NCBI RefSeq assembly: GCF_028769735.1
Contig: NC_088178.1
Span: forward strand, 24,697,357-24,761,356
Length of the DNA stretch: 64,000 bases
Source: Zonotrichia leucophrys gambelii
Taxonomy: Eukaryota; Chordata; Aves; Passeriformes; Passerellidae
Direction: 5' to 3'
Shown here: piece after piece, positions 12,506 to 24,884 of the stretch
Position numbering within the stretch: position 1 is the stretch's first letter
How the letters are laid out: each line of letters opens with the position of its first letter
The notes under the pieces: model-generated
Seen by the model: the letters and a program-made list of their open reading frames with translations, nothing else
What the model was told of the DNA's origin: nothing
The model's database searches: none
Translations under genes and position numbers: made by a program

Positions 12506-15500
12506 TGCACACAACTACAAGCAGCAGTACCAGTCCTTCCACTCATTACAAGAGCTGGACTGTGGAAGTTGATCAGCCATGATCTACTTACATAAATTAG
12601 TTTCTCCAAGAGCATCTAATGGCAGAAATTATCTGTTTGCTAGATTACCCAAAGCAGTTCCAACAATGAAGACATACACTGCAGAAGGAAGACCCAAAAA
12701 TGATAAACTAGCAGAAGACAATTCCAAGAAGATGCTCTGAATCCATTAACATACGTGATTAAATCTCTTGCTGGTTTTATGGCATCCTGTACAGAAAAGC
12801 CTGTGCTGCATTTGGTACAAAAATTACTGTAATAGATCCACAGGCTGTCCCAATAATGACTCCATTACATGTTCCTAACAGCATTGTGTACCTGGGCCAC
12901 AGCAGGAGATAAAAGATATTTATTGGGTTTTTTTCCCTAGTTGGCAATAACTACTGGTTACAACCTAAAATTAACTGGCTGGTTCCATGGCAGGATCATG
13001 GGCTACTCTGAAAAGGTTTTTCATCATTCTCACTAGCTGTTTGTACAATTTCTAATTAATACTGTATTCTCCAAATAGTCCTTAAAGCCCTGTATGGTGA
13101 AGGCTCTGGCTGTCTCTGCCAAGTTCTTCAAGACTTGATTTGGCAGGTTTTTATTTGAATACCACTTCTCCAAAAACAACTGTACACTCAGACAACCTTC
13201 AGTACGCCACCTCCCCCTCCCCACATATATGTATGTTTTCTTTTAACTAAAGAAAACAACTGCAAAAACCTCAGATCTGAAATATTTCCACATTTAGGCC
13301 ATTTCCCGGCTGGTTTTACAAGGTTCTTTCCTTTCTCGCTTTTGGGCAGCAGGTTTTGCAAGGACAGTCATATGGTTCTTCTTGTGGTTTTGTTATTCAT
13401 GAAATCGTTGTTCTCTGCCCCAGGGAGCACGAGTGGGGTTGTTTCACAAATCACAACCACAGCATATCCTGGGAGTTGCAGCAAGAGCTGCTCTCCTTAC
13501 CCTGCTGCATCCCCACTGTCTCTAGCTGGAAACAGCTCCTTGGAATATCCCAGGCAATGCCCCTTTTAATTAAGCACCAGATCCCTTCTATGTCAACAGC
13601 AGTATCAAACAAAATGAATAAGCAAAAATCAGCAAAACTAAAATCTGGAATACTAATGAACAGTAAAGCATCTTCAAAAAAAAAAAAAAGTTTTCCATTG
13701 CCAAAAGGAGAGAGACACACGATTTTTGAGCATGGGAGTTACCATATTTATGCATAATTTTATTTTACTGTCTGCATGATGTTGGCTGGTTTCTTACTAT
13801 GAGTTTGCAGTGCATAAGCTTTGTGATTTGTCACTGGGTTTACAGACTTCTTCAATAAAAAAAGCATCTTGAACCTTTTACTGTGCAAAATTCTAAAATA
13901 CTCAGCCTCAGTAATTATCAGAACCTTACAAAGAAAGGTAAGTCTGAGGTTTGTGCCTTTGTAGTAATGCTTTTAATAGTAATTCAAGAGCTCCTTCAGT
14001 ACTGTGAACCATTAAGAGCAAGTTAAATCAGTCATATCCTAAAATATGGATGCATTTCTCTGCCAAATCTACCTTATCTGCATAAGTCAGCTGTGGTTGC
14101 ATGCATGGGTAACTTCATTTGGAGGAGGAGAATAAAACACAAAGAATCAAACACCATTTAAGCTTCACCAGTGCTAACACTTCAATCAGTCACAGGTGTG
14201 GGAGCCTCCCAAAGCACATTTCAAAGGCCTCAGTTTCAGTGTTAATGAAACTTCCCTGTCTGAGCATCCAGGAGCCACTGGCAGTCACGGTGAGCTCCGG
14301 GATGGGGCCAAGGCCCCTTCACAGCTGCACATCCCACACTCACAGTGAGCCAGGCTCCACCTCAAATTTGCTATAACAGAGTCTCAGATGTCCCAGTCCT
14401 TAAATTTATTTCATCTTGTTGCAATAACAAAATAACAGCTTGAGCTGGTGCCTCTGAGGAGGGACTCTGAACAAAGGAACCCCCAGGCTTTTATCCCCTC
14501 ACAGTCTAAACAGGGAAAAGTTTGGGGGTCTTCATTCCCTGCTGTGTCCCCAGGAGTTCCTCCCTGTGCCCTTTTGGTGCAAAGGCTCAGCAGTTCACAT
14601 CCCATGGCACCATCACTGACACAGCATGTCCTTCCCACTGCCTCTTTTCAAAAGATACAGAAATATGGAAATTCTTGCCATGACACCATTTTCTGTTCTA
14701 ATGCTGGATAACCACAGGACATCAGGAGATACCAGGGTACACCTGGGGTTACTTCCTTTAGCCTTTTCCAATTCTCCACAACATTCCTAAATCCACTACT
14801 ACTTTTCTAAATAGCTGACTTTGAGCAACACTGCACTACAAGTTGTCAGCCTGAAAAAAATCTCAACATTCAAAGAAAACAAAAAGCACAACACTTGGGA
14901 AGAATTCTTTTCTTCTGCAAGTATTTCCAAACCCACATGAGATCAGAAATAATCTTGCATGAAAAGACCAAATAAGCAGTTCTCACAATAATTTGTTACT
15001 ATTCAGTTTTCAGACAATACAGAAATATCTTCATAATTCAAAAGCAAATAAGTGAATGCAAGAAAATTAATTCTCCCATATCCCTTCCTGTTCTATGTGC
15101 CAAGCTGTTAATACCTCAGCATTTATCTTTCTGTGTTCCTGAACACTTTTCTGGCCCATGTCTAAGACTCCTCAGTGCTGCAGAAATGCCATTACTTCAA
15201 CAACAAAGCAACTGGAAAGGTTTCAATATTCATGTTCTCCAAATATTCTGCACAGAGACACAACAGTGATACAACTCTGGAATTCATAGTATTCCAAGTT
15301 GCACATGGAGTATGACACCATTTATTTTTGAAGTTAATTCAGCTCTCAAATCACTGAGTTATTGATGCCTCAGCAATGTCAAAGGTCTTTAAAAAAGCTC
15401 TTCCATTCCAGCAAAAGCTCACAAATCAAAGGGTTGTGACAAAGCAGAGCAGTGAGCAGCACAAAGACCAGGGAACTGGCAGAGAATCGTGTTCTGCCCT

Positions 15501-18156
15501 TGGTCCCACCATGTTTAACTTGGACCAAGCAGGATCTAGTTTGCATCAGTTCTCATCCTGTATTTGAATGGGCAAACAGTGCAATAAATTCATTAAGATA
15601 GGTTTGTTCAGACAAATAAAATGTAGTGGTGTCATTTCTATGTTCCCTTTCCTTGTTGTGCTGCCATGACTGCTCAGAGGGTGAAATGCACCACTGTGGG
15701 TGAGCACTCCCAGGCAGAACTGCCTGCATCAGACAGAATGAAAATATATAAAAAGACACACAATCCAGTCTGGCATATTACAAAAATAAGCCCAAAGCCC
15801 TTCAACAGCACTGATCTATTGAAATGTACAAAGAAAAAGTTACCTCACACAGGATCAACACTGAAATAAAACAAATATATTCAGCATTACAGAAATTAAC
15901 AGGATTGCTGCAATTAGGAGTAAATTTTCATCATAAATCACACCACAGCAATGTTTAGCAAACTTTAATAGTTCTTCTTTTTAAATTCAGATGATCTACA
16001 ATCTTTGTCACTTTGAAGGTCACATGTGATTGATATCATTCCTTTTGGGGTTTCTAAGGGTCTTTAAACAACCTTATAGTACCCACTTGCTCTTTTTTCC
16101 AAGTCCTCTGACTTTTCAGTTTTCCTGCCTCTGGTCCACCTACACTTCTGACATAGTTACTCTCAAATTTTAAAGGTCTAATTCTCATCTCACTAAAATT
16201 AATGAGAAAAAAAAAATCAGCAAGAGCTGCACTAGACCATTACCATGCAATGGTATTGAGCACATTTAGGTACCCAGCAAACAAACAAAGCATGAACAAA
16301 ATGCAAACTCACTCTGCTGTGGCTGGTTTGTACTTGTTTATGCTGACTTACACTTCCCTTCTTTCAGACTTCAGTGTGGTGACCAACACAGAAGGGATGA
16401 AATACACATTCTGGCCCAAAAAGGATTTTCCTGCAGTGCTTCATGTGAGTTGAAATGCTTCTTTGTTTGGTTTTATTTCATTTGATTGGGTTTGTTTCTT
16501 TGTTTTTTCTTCAATCTAAGCAAAGTCTTTTCAAAATAAATTACTCTGTAACATGTTTTGTTGCAATTCTAAAAAATGCTTTTTAAAATCATTCCACTAC
16601 TGAACAGTATCTTAAGCTCCCATAGAAATAATATATAGGAATGACAAAAAATACTTCAACAAATAGGGGATTGCTGCTTTGCCTTTAATCATTGCTTTAT
16701 GTGACATTACAGATTATGTTTCCCTGAGAGCTTCCAACAGCCTGAGTTTATTCTTCAGAAGTCACCTGCAAAGCATACTTCACAGCACCTTGATCACTAA
16801 CAATGCCACCTTCTCTCCAATTAAGTAAAAATTCAAGCATGGCACTTCAATACACCTGTACAGTTCTTTGAGCCTGCCCACTGAATCAATACTCAAGAAC
16901 AGAAAAAGAAGTTTCAGTAGAAAGTTGTCTTGGCACTCAGCATTGCCAAGGCCTTTTTGAAGAGTTATTCTTTGGCACAGTGGTTTCAAGAAGAAAATAG
17001 TTATTATTCTCTCCATTTCAGAGTGCAAAAGCAACTAAGCAAACTACCTGAGGAGAAAAAACAAAGAAAATCAAAATAAAGGATGAACTCGGATTCAGTT
17101 AGTTTGGGATCTCTCTGACAATTTTTCCCTTTCTGACAGGAAACAAGGATTGGTAAAAAGTAAGTTTTAATGCAGATGCAGTGAGAAGATTTCATGAGTT
17201 CAGGATGGCAATTTTAGTTAGAAAGAAATGTAAAATGACATCCAAATTCAGTACTGCATTCTGTTTGATATACAGCTGAGGCTCCAGCCATTGAGTCAAT
17301 TATATCTGAATGACCATCCTAAGATTGAGACTTTCTTCTGACAATTGCTTTTTCACAACAGATGACCGAAAGTTTTATTATCAAGTTGAAGACAACAGCT
17401 GAAAATCCCTAAAAAGGGAGGTCATTCTTCATCATCCCTGCTCAAATATCTGTTTGCTTTTCAGTTCCAATCATTCCACTAGATCATTTTTCCTCCAACT
17501 ATGATCTGATAATCTCAATCTATGTCCAAAACATACATGATACCTAAAGAAACCACAAATTCAGATCTGTGGAAACACTGCCTGGGAGCTTCATTGGGAT
17601 TTTAAAGGAGTGATTTAAGTAAAATATGGGCTACAATAAGGAAATAGTAATTTTTTACCACAAACTAGCCAAAATGCTGATAGATGCTTTCCAACACTTT
17701 GTAGCACAGTACTGCAAACACCTGAATCCCTTTAGATCCCAGTGCAGTGTCACCCTGGAATGGGAGAGCTGGTTCCAGCAGATGGAGCTCCAGAAAGGCG
17801 ATGAGGAGCCAGCACCGAGAGCTCCAGCAGCGTCAGTAGCACAGACTTTGGGGACAACCTGCCCCACCTGGAAAAGTCACCCAGCTCCCTCCTGCTTCTC
17901 AGTATTTCTGCACACATTGCTCCCCGTGCTCAGAACTTCCTGAAGCACAATGCAACTGCAGTCCCTCAGCCTGCTGCTACTGTCAGTGCAAACAGCACCC
18001 GGAGGTCATTTAATGCTTTCATTTAACATCATTAATACAGCCCACCTCTCCAGCCTGGAGTTAAAAAATACTTTTTAAATTGCTGGGCCATCTGTTAAAG
18101 AATTATCAGGACAGAGCATGGCAAAAAAAAAATTATATAAAGCTCTTAAAAACTAC

Positions 18157-18300
18157 AGAATCATAGAATTCACAGGGCTGGAAAGGACTTTGAACATTAT
18201 CTCATTCCAAACCTGCGCTGTGGGCAGGCACACCTTCCACTACACAAAGTTGCTCAGAGCCCCATCCAACCAGACCCTGAGCACTTCCAGGTAGGGGTTA
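18157..18300 (-). repeat. CR1 LINE 3'-end fragment, reverse orientation
   Basis: It starts CAGAATCATAGAATTCACAG and continues through GGCTGGAAAGGACTTTGAAC and CAGACCCTGAGCACTTCCAG, which is the reverse complement of a CR1 3' end. It lies between the two candidate TTC39A first exons. Confidence 0.88.
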
Positions 18301-19545
18301 TATATATAAATACTAATAGACAGGTCATTTTCAATCATTAGCAACTGTAGCACTCTGGATTTTTAAATCCCACAGGACTTTGCTGCTTTAAATGCCACTA
18401 GACCACCTCCTTTGATCTCTGTAATAACTCTAACATTAATATCAATGCCACCAAAAAAGAACACTATTGTACAGCTTCTATAATCTAAAGTTCAGGAAAT
18501 GGTTTTTCCCATCATGGTTTCTTCAGGAGAAATAAAGTCTCAGGTAAATGTTTGCTGTTTTCAACTTTAAGATAAAGGGAAAGTGTGCAGCCAGGGAGAG
18601 AGCACACCACTGCTCCAAACACCTGATGAAGAACCATGAACAGAGCCATCACCACTCTTCTAAGCAGCAAACTTCTGCAACAAATGCACTTGTAAAAGCT
18701 TCTACTCCTGCACAGACGATTATAAATGTCTTATGTCAAACACAGAATCCACAAGCCGACCTTTAACGCAGCCATGTCTACAATTTAACACGCCGTCATC
18801 ACGGGGGAAGAATGTTATTTGCAGACTGATTCAGCTTTGAAGAAACAATGGAAGTTTATGTATTTTAGGGGCAGTGGGAATGCACACCTGGAATGGAGAA
18901 AGTTATCCACCTGCAGCTCGTTCTTGAGGGTGAGCAAGAAGGTAAAGAAGGTATTGAGTTACAGGGTAAAGAACAGCCCTTCGCTGTCAAGGTGTGTTGC
19001 AAGCTGCACAAACAGGAGCTCAAGCAAAAGGACCTGGTCTTCCACAGACATGACACGCTCTTCAGCAGCCCTTTGAAGCCCAAAGGCAATTTGCATATAA
19101 CTACTGAAGGGCTGCTGCGCAGGTATGTAATCAGCTCAAGCTAATGCTCTCATCTAAGAAAAAAGAAAACCCCCTCAAAGTGCAAGAGCCAGTTTGTGCC
19201 TGCTCAGCCGGCACAGGTGGGCACAGCGGGGTCAGCCCGGTGGCCGGAGCGGTCCGCGGGGTGGCCCGGTCCCGGCCCGGTCGGTCCCGGCCTGGGCAGC
19301 CCTTGCCCACGGGCCGCAGGCGGCTCCGGCCCCAGCCCCGAGCAGGGACCCGGGGGCCCGACCTGCCCTCAGGGGCCGCAGCGCCCGGAACCCCACCGCC
19401 CTCACACCCCTCACACCGTCCCGCGGCCGGACCCTCCGCTCCGGCCGCTCCTCCCGCCCGGGCCGGAGCATCCCCAGAGCCCGGTGAGGCGGCGCTGTCC
19501 CCGGAGACCCCCGGCCCGGCCCCCCGGCCCGCCCCAGCCGCGTAC

Positions 19546-19580
19546 CGAGCACCGGCGCTGCCGGCCGGCTGGGCGTCCAT
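19546..19580 (-). CDS. TTC39A: TTC39A candidate first coding exon (CpG-island promoter)
   Basis: An ATG at 19578-19580 opens MDAQPAGSAGA plus CG, with the usable donor TCG|gtacgc. Its 35 nt end in the same phase as the 11.6 kb candidate, so splicing to 9375-9479 gives MDAQPAGSAGARSSTSDL. It sits inside the strong CpG island and would add a first intron of about 10 kb. The donor is weaker than the 11.6 kb one, and the -3 base is T, a poor start context. Confidence 0.45.
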
Positions 19581-19644
19581 GGAGGCGTCGCGACGGGCAG
19601 CGGCTGAGGAGGGCAAGGCGGGAGGGCGGCGGGCACGGCTGGCG

Positions 19645-19662
19645 CTGCTGCTGCTGCTGCTG
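19645..19662 (+). repeat. (CTG)6 triplet tract
   Basis: Six CTG units lie in the CpG island; on the minus strand they are (CAG)6 upstream of the MDAQ start, in the possible TTC39A 5' UTR. It is short and therefore probably stable. Confidence 0.9.
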
Positions 19663-19691
19663 CTCCCCGGCGGCCGCCGCAGCCCGCTCGC

Positions 19692-20877
19692 ATGGTGTGT
19701 GTGGAGCGGCGGCAGCCGGAGCCTCGGCGCATGTTCGGGCAGGGCCGGGCCGGGCCGGGCCGGGCGGAGGGGCCGCCCCCGCAGGTGAGCGGCTGCGGCA
19801 GCGCCCGCCCTCCGCCGGCGGCAGGGATGGGATGGGATGGTAATGGGGATGGGAGGGCACCGGGGGAATGCGGTGCTGCCCTGGGGTTACGGTCCCACCG
19901 CAGCGCTCGGGCGGGACCCGGGCGTGTCGCTGCGCACCGGGAACGGCCCAGAGGAACGCGGGCATCGCTTGCGTGTGCTGGAATTGAGAGTCGTTAATTC
20001 CTCTCGAGAAAAAGCATGAGGAAAACATAATTCATATTTCGCCAGGTTTTCAATTAGCTGCACTCTGCAGCTGCTGCCAAGGCAGGGTTTGCCAGGGTAC
20101 AGCTGTCTACCCCCAGCGAGTTGCATCACAGGAGTAACACCCCACAGGGCTCAGACATCAGAGGGAACAAGTTATGACCAAATCACATAAATAATTAGAT
20201 CTAACTAATTAAATTCTTTCATTTGCTCATTAACATAAAAATAATAAACAAAACAAATATTTACAATTTTAACTTGCCTCTTCCATTAAAGAAAACCAAA
20301 CCCACTGAAATTGCAAATAGAATATGCAATACTAAAAAAAAAATTGCATTACTTTGGCCATTATTTATGTTATAGTCGTATCAATTACGCAGCTTCAGGG
20401 TTACGGGGATAACAGTTCAGAAGAGATTAACAAAAGAAAGGAGCCTGTGCAAGGAAATGAACAAGGCAAAGGAAGGCAAAGGTATACACGGCCGAGGGAG
20501 TGGCAGGACAAACAGAAGGACTGGGTTGACATAAAGAAACAATGGGCACATTACCGGGAACAGTGGGTGTATAAGGTTAAAAAAAGAAGGAATTTATTAG
20601 CTGCACACCGACAATGCGGCTCGTGACGTGAGGAACAAGGGGTGGGTGGCAGGACGGGCTCACGCTCCAGCTGCTCCCAGGGCAGAGGCAGACACCCAGG
20701 GACTGAAGGATGATTCCCTTTCTGACACCAGCCAACAAGTCATGATTGTCTCCACTAAATCAAGCGTTTTAGCTCAGTGAGGGATAGCAAAAAGAGTTGT
20801 GACAAGCACCTTCCCGTGCTTTCTTTGCCAGAAGAACTGCTTTGGTACAAATGCAAGCCCACGTTTTCCAGAATAAA
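19692..20877 (+). other. Speculative divergent plus-strand transcript from the CpG island
   Basis: An ATG at 19692 opens 31 codons (MVCVERRQPEPRRMFGQ...) up to the donor CAG|gtgagc at 19785, phase 0. A possible acceptor, ...ttacgcag, at 20390-20392 leads in the same phase into 77 open codons (LQGYGDNSSEEINKRK... to HRQCGS) with a stop at 20624-20626. An AATAAA lies at 20872. The second segment has no ATG of its own at its start; its reading frame opens at a TTG. I recognise no family in it; the product would be very basic. It may equally be a lncRNA or chance. Confidence 0.25.
19742..19764 (+). repeat. GGGCC pentanucleotide repeat (G-quadruplex-prone)
   Basis: Five GGG runs are separated by CC within the CpG island. 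Together with GGGAT repeats at 19824-19855 this gives strong plus-strand G-quadruplex potential. Confidence 0.85.
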
Positions 20878-22436
20878 ACACCTGTTTACATAAATTCCAT
20901 TTTCTGGATTGTGAGGCTCATACATTCCAGCTCCCAGCATTCACAATGAGGCCAGACTTCCTGTGCAGTTCTGCACTTCAGCCCATTGTCAGTAGCCAGT
21001 CACAGCTAACTTAAATAACATTTTTATTAATAAAAACACCAAAATATACTCTAAATTGCTTTTTACAACTTTTAGAATTAGATGTTGTATTAGTAGTATT
21101 AATAGTATAGTATATTTTGTTAATTAATAGTATCGTATATTTGAGAACAGCTCTGCTTTGAATATCTGACAGTAAAATAAAATAAATATTTTAAGTTAAA
21201 TGGATAGCATATTAAAGAAAATTAGAGAATTTAAATATATGAGTTTAACATTCAACAAGTACTTTACCTTTTTCAGGATTCAGGGTCAGTGATTTGAACC
21301 TCTACTGAGTTAGTTATTCAGTAAAAATTATTACTGAATGTGGGCCCAAAATGAGATTCACACTCCAAAATCCTCAGAAATGTTTGGAACTCAAGGACCC
21401 TAATTTTAAAAATAAGGAGGTTAAGTAAGTATTTAAAAAATTCTACAAGAATTTTACTTAAAAACCCACTGAGTCTTTTAAAATTACTTTTTTCTTTGTA
21501 AGTGACCACACCTGTTCATGTAGCATCTCAGGAGAGACTGCATTCTATGGAAAACCATCCTAAAGACCTTCTGGCTTTGAATACAAACATTTCAGTGCTA
21601 GTCTCAAGAGAATAAAGAGTAATTCTGGCCACACAGGAAAATCAGTCTGTGTGGATCAGACTGAGTCTGGCACATGCAAACCTGAGAGAGCTGACAACTT
21701 GCAGTGTTACAGGATCACTTGCCAGGACAGACCTCTGAAGTCAAAAGCAAGAATTTCTCCCTGTATTATCAGCAAAATAAACCCTCAAACATCTTGAATA
21801 AAACAGCACTTCTGTTAAATACTTTATTTATTTCCAGTTATTTGTATAGGACTGCAACTGTCTGCTTACACCAACAGAGAAAACAGCTCATAACTTCGAT
21901 CCTATCGACAGGATACAAAAGTAAAATGGGACAAAATTCCTTTTACTCTGCACAAGGTTGTGTTTCCAGATTAGAGCAGTTATGTAATAACTGTGAGACC
22001 TGTTATCACTTACAGAACAGGAAATGGCTTCGCATTAAGTGGTTTGTCCATACTCACTTATTAAATCAGCAAGAGATAACCAGAAACAACATCCTGACCT
22101 GCTGAACACACATCCAAACAATGCAGCATTTTCCCCCTCTATCACCTGCTCTAAAAACTAATGCTCTTCGTTTTCAGTTAAAATCTAAAGTCCAGGCAGC
22201 TCCAGATGTCTCCATTTTGGCACCACAGGAATTCTGAAGTATTCTGAGCAAGGAATGGGAATGCAGCTGTTGTTATTGACGTATGTTTTGCTACTCCTCA
22301 TTTCTTTAAAGAGCTTGTGGATAAAAATTCCTTCTGTTTCAGGGTATTACTGACTGATGGCTTGTCAGCTGCGGAATTACAAGTTCCTTCCCACCTTTTC
22401 TGGGATAACATTATGCTTTCTTCCCTCCCTTCCTCT
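20878..22436. other. Intergenic, AT-rich
   Basis: The segment is very AT-rich around 21000-21250 (TAATAGTA-type repeats). No gene or recognisable transposon is seen. The EPS15 3' UTR may extend into the right side. Confidence 0.6.
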
Positions 22437-24884
22437 TTATTTCTGTGCCTTTTCTAATTTAAGCCTCAGAGGTCCCTGCAAACACAATTCTGCAGAGAAT
22501 TCAAGAGTTCAATAACATTAACATGGGCAACTAAACTCCACTCTGCCTACCACAAAAGATCAAAAAAGATCTTTCATTAAGGAAAACCACTGTTTTCTTT
22601 CTTCTTATAAGAAAAAATGGAGGCCTCTGAAAGCCAATCTTCCTGTTCACTCTGTTAACAATGAATTAATTTCAAATGTATTCACTGACATGATATAGAA
22701 TTCCATAAGAAGAAAATAGGACTTTGGTTGCAATATTTTGAACAAATATGTTACTTTCCCAACCTTACCCTCTGTTATCTGAACCTGGTATCATCTAAAT
22801 TACCATTCTGTCAGTATTGTAAACACAAAACCATGAGTTTGCACACAATGACTTAGAAGATTCAAGCTAAAGAACAATTAAAACACTCCAATACTGAAGT
22901 CATAAATTTACTAAATATTCAAATTCTGAAACAGCCAATTAAAACTTAGGTAGGTAAATGAAACTGTTGAGAAGTTACTGAGGAAATAACACAAGACAAC
23001 ACAATTCTGGCACTGGATCCTGCTCCTGTGAAGGTGACCCATGGCAGGTGTGAAGGCCTTCACACAATGCTTCACATTCACAGCACCCTCTTGAAAAAAC
23101 AGGCAAACAGCTCACATTTATGTACTTAAACTTTATTTCTTCATAATTACAGGCTATTGTTAGAATTTTTAAACAAAAGGGAAGTCTATAAATAGAGGCT
23201 AATCCCACCTGAACAAGTTGTTTAAAAAAAAAAAAAACCAACAAAACAAACAGTTAAAACTTCATAAAGTAATGCCATTTAGCTCACAGCAGTGGTTTGT
23301 TGGTAGTCTGAGTAAAAGTCCTATAGTCAGAGTCAGTAACATGAAATGTAACACCAAATGACTCAAAACTTTAAATCCCATAAAGGAAAGCAGGAATATA
23401 TATATATAATATATACATATAATATTGTGTTGGTCCACTGAGTATACATTTTTAACAAAAGATAAGAAACTATGTAATCCAGTTAAGCATATGATTTGCA
23501 AGATTAGTGTACACTCATTACAAAGATGTATAAGATAAGTTATAACTATTTAATACTTGCAAAATTTTAAGTTACTTTTTTTTGAGCAGGTGTTCAAATG
23601 CTCATCTCCCAGTGCAAAAGAAAAACCATCCCAGTCAGGTTACTCATTTTTTCTTGAAAAATTGAAAACCCCCTCAAACTCGTGCAACAGCAGCATTGAC
23701 AGGTAATGGGAAGAGCTTAAATATACTGAAGTGTGGCTGAGTTCTCCCCCTTTGCCCCAGTGCTTTGTGTTGAAACACTTCCATTTCCTCAAAAGAAATA
23801 CCACAGGTTAAAAGTGCAAGAAAAAAACCCCTTCTAGATGTTTATGCTGCTGCCATCCATTTTTCTTAGATAGGGCACAAGATTCTTGTTTTTTGGAATT
23901 ATTTTAATGAAACTGATTTTCCAAATAGAATTCATTCAAAATGAACAATAAGTTATTTTCATTAAGTTATTTTCATTAACATTCTATCAATCCTACTCTG
24001 ACTCAGTGACCATTCAGAAATCATTCAGTTTAAGGTGCAACTATCAGTTGGCATTCAATAAATTACATATACAGAAAACAACTGTGGTTAAAAAAAATAG
24101 AAATCAGACTACCTGTTTTTTTCTTTCTATTTTCAATCCTATTTCAAATGGAACTCATTAGCTTGCCAGTTCAGCTGCATATTTCACAGGCAAATGTGGC
24201 TCAAATAGCAGTGGGGTCTCACAATTTGACAGTCACCTTAGCCAACAGCAAATGCACATGAATTTTCAGTTTAATTTGCTTTATAAAACAAAATAACAGG
24301 TCTGTCTTAAAACCTATGATCATGCAGGAAAAGCAACAAATGTTTCAGAAAGACACACTCTTTCTGATGGAGATTTCATGAAGATTATGTTAAACCCAAC
24401 ATAAAATCTTCAATGAGGAGAAAAAGAATCTATATGCATACATATAAAATAAAGCACTCTCCAACTCTGGCATTACTAAAACCCCTTCAGAAGAAGAAAA
24501 GGTTTCCAGTGACTAACTGCTTGATGGGAGACAGTCAGCCTTGACAGAATAATTGCTGTGTTCACTTTATGCTCAATTACCAACTGCTGATAGATTACAG
24601 TCAAACCCCAATCTCTCTAACTGCATTTTAAACTGATTTGCTTTCAGCTGGGAAAAGTACTTTGCTCTCCTGAAAACTTGAGAGAAATTGAATGCTAAAC
24701 TTAACAATTATTCAAACAATAACCAAAAGGATTAAATTTAGCAGAAACATTCACATCACTTTCAGAAATTTAAAACCTTTCATAGTTTCTTGTATATATG
24801 CATTTTCTGATTAACATTTAAATAGGTTAGGTACTCAGGAAAAGGGACAAAACAGTTTACATCAGATTAATCTTATTCTAGACT
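22437..24884 (-). other. EPS15: Probable EPS15 3' UTR, end uncertain
   Basis: AT-rich sequence follows the stop codon with no coding signal. Minus-strand AATAAA candidates lie at 23132-23137 and 22437-22442, with ATTAAA variants at 24270-24275 and 23903-23908. I cannot tell which is used; the left limit given here is the farther AATAAA. The stretch also holds an AT dinucleotide tract (23396-23425) and an 18-bp palindrome (23048-23065). Confidence 0.5.

Larger units (their letters stand above)
11861..19194 (-). other. Sequence between the two candidate TTC39A first exons
   Basis: It would be intron if the CpG-island start is used, otherwise upstream flank. It contains the tandem duplication at 12369-12505, an A-run at 13676-13692 and the reverse CR1 fragment at 18157-18300. 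A plus-strand ORF at 18893-19144 (84 codons) is compositionally coding-like but matches nothing I recognise. Confidence 0.65.
19195..19960. promoter_or_regulatory. CpG island, probable promoter of TTC39A (possibly bidirectional)
   Basis: This segment of about 0.75 kb is very GC-rich with undepleted CpG, in sharp contrast to the AT-rich flanks. It holds GGGCC and GGGAT repeats, a (CTG)6 tract and no TATA box that I noticed. TTC39A starts on the minus strand here if the MDAQ exon is right. The plus strand has a strong donor (GCAG|gtgagc at 19785), which suggests divergent transcription. It lies only a few kb beyond the EPS15 stop. Confidence 0.8.

Noticed and set aside
13676..13692. Poly(A) run as the tail of a processed retrocopy
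   Set aside because: No gene-like body, target-site duplication or recognisable protein lies next to it.
19144..20028. Long overlapping ORFs of about 160-215 codons on both strands in the CpG island
   Set aside because: GC-rich DNA has few stop codons in any frame. The products are Pro/Arg/Gly/Ala-rich with no domain, and frames overlap on both strands. Only short ATG-donor segments are kept as candidates.
20354..20392. Possible signal-peptide-like start (AIIYVIVVSI) of the 20.4 kb ORF
   Set aside because: The frame begins with TTG, not ATG, so this hydrophobic segment is unlikely to be a translated N terminus. Only the part after the possible acceptor is considered.
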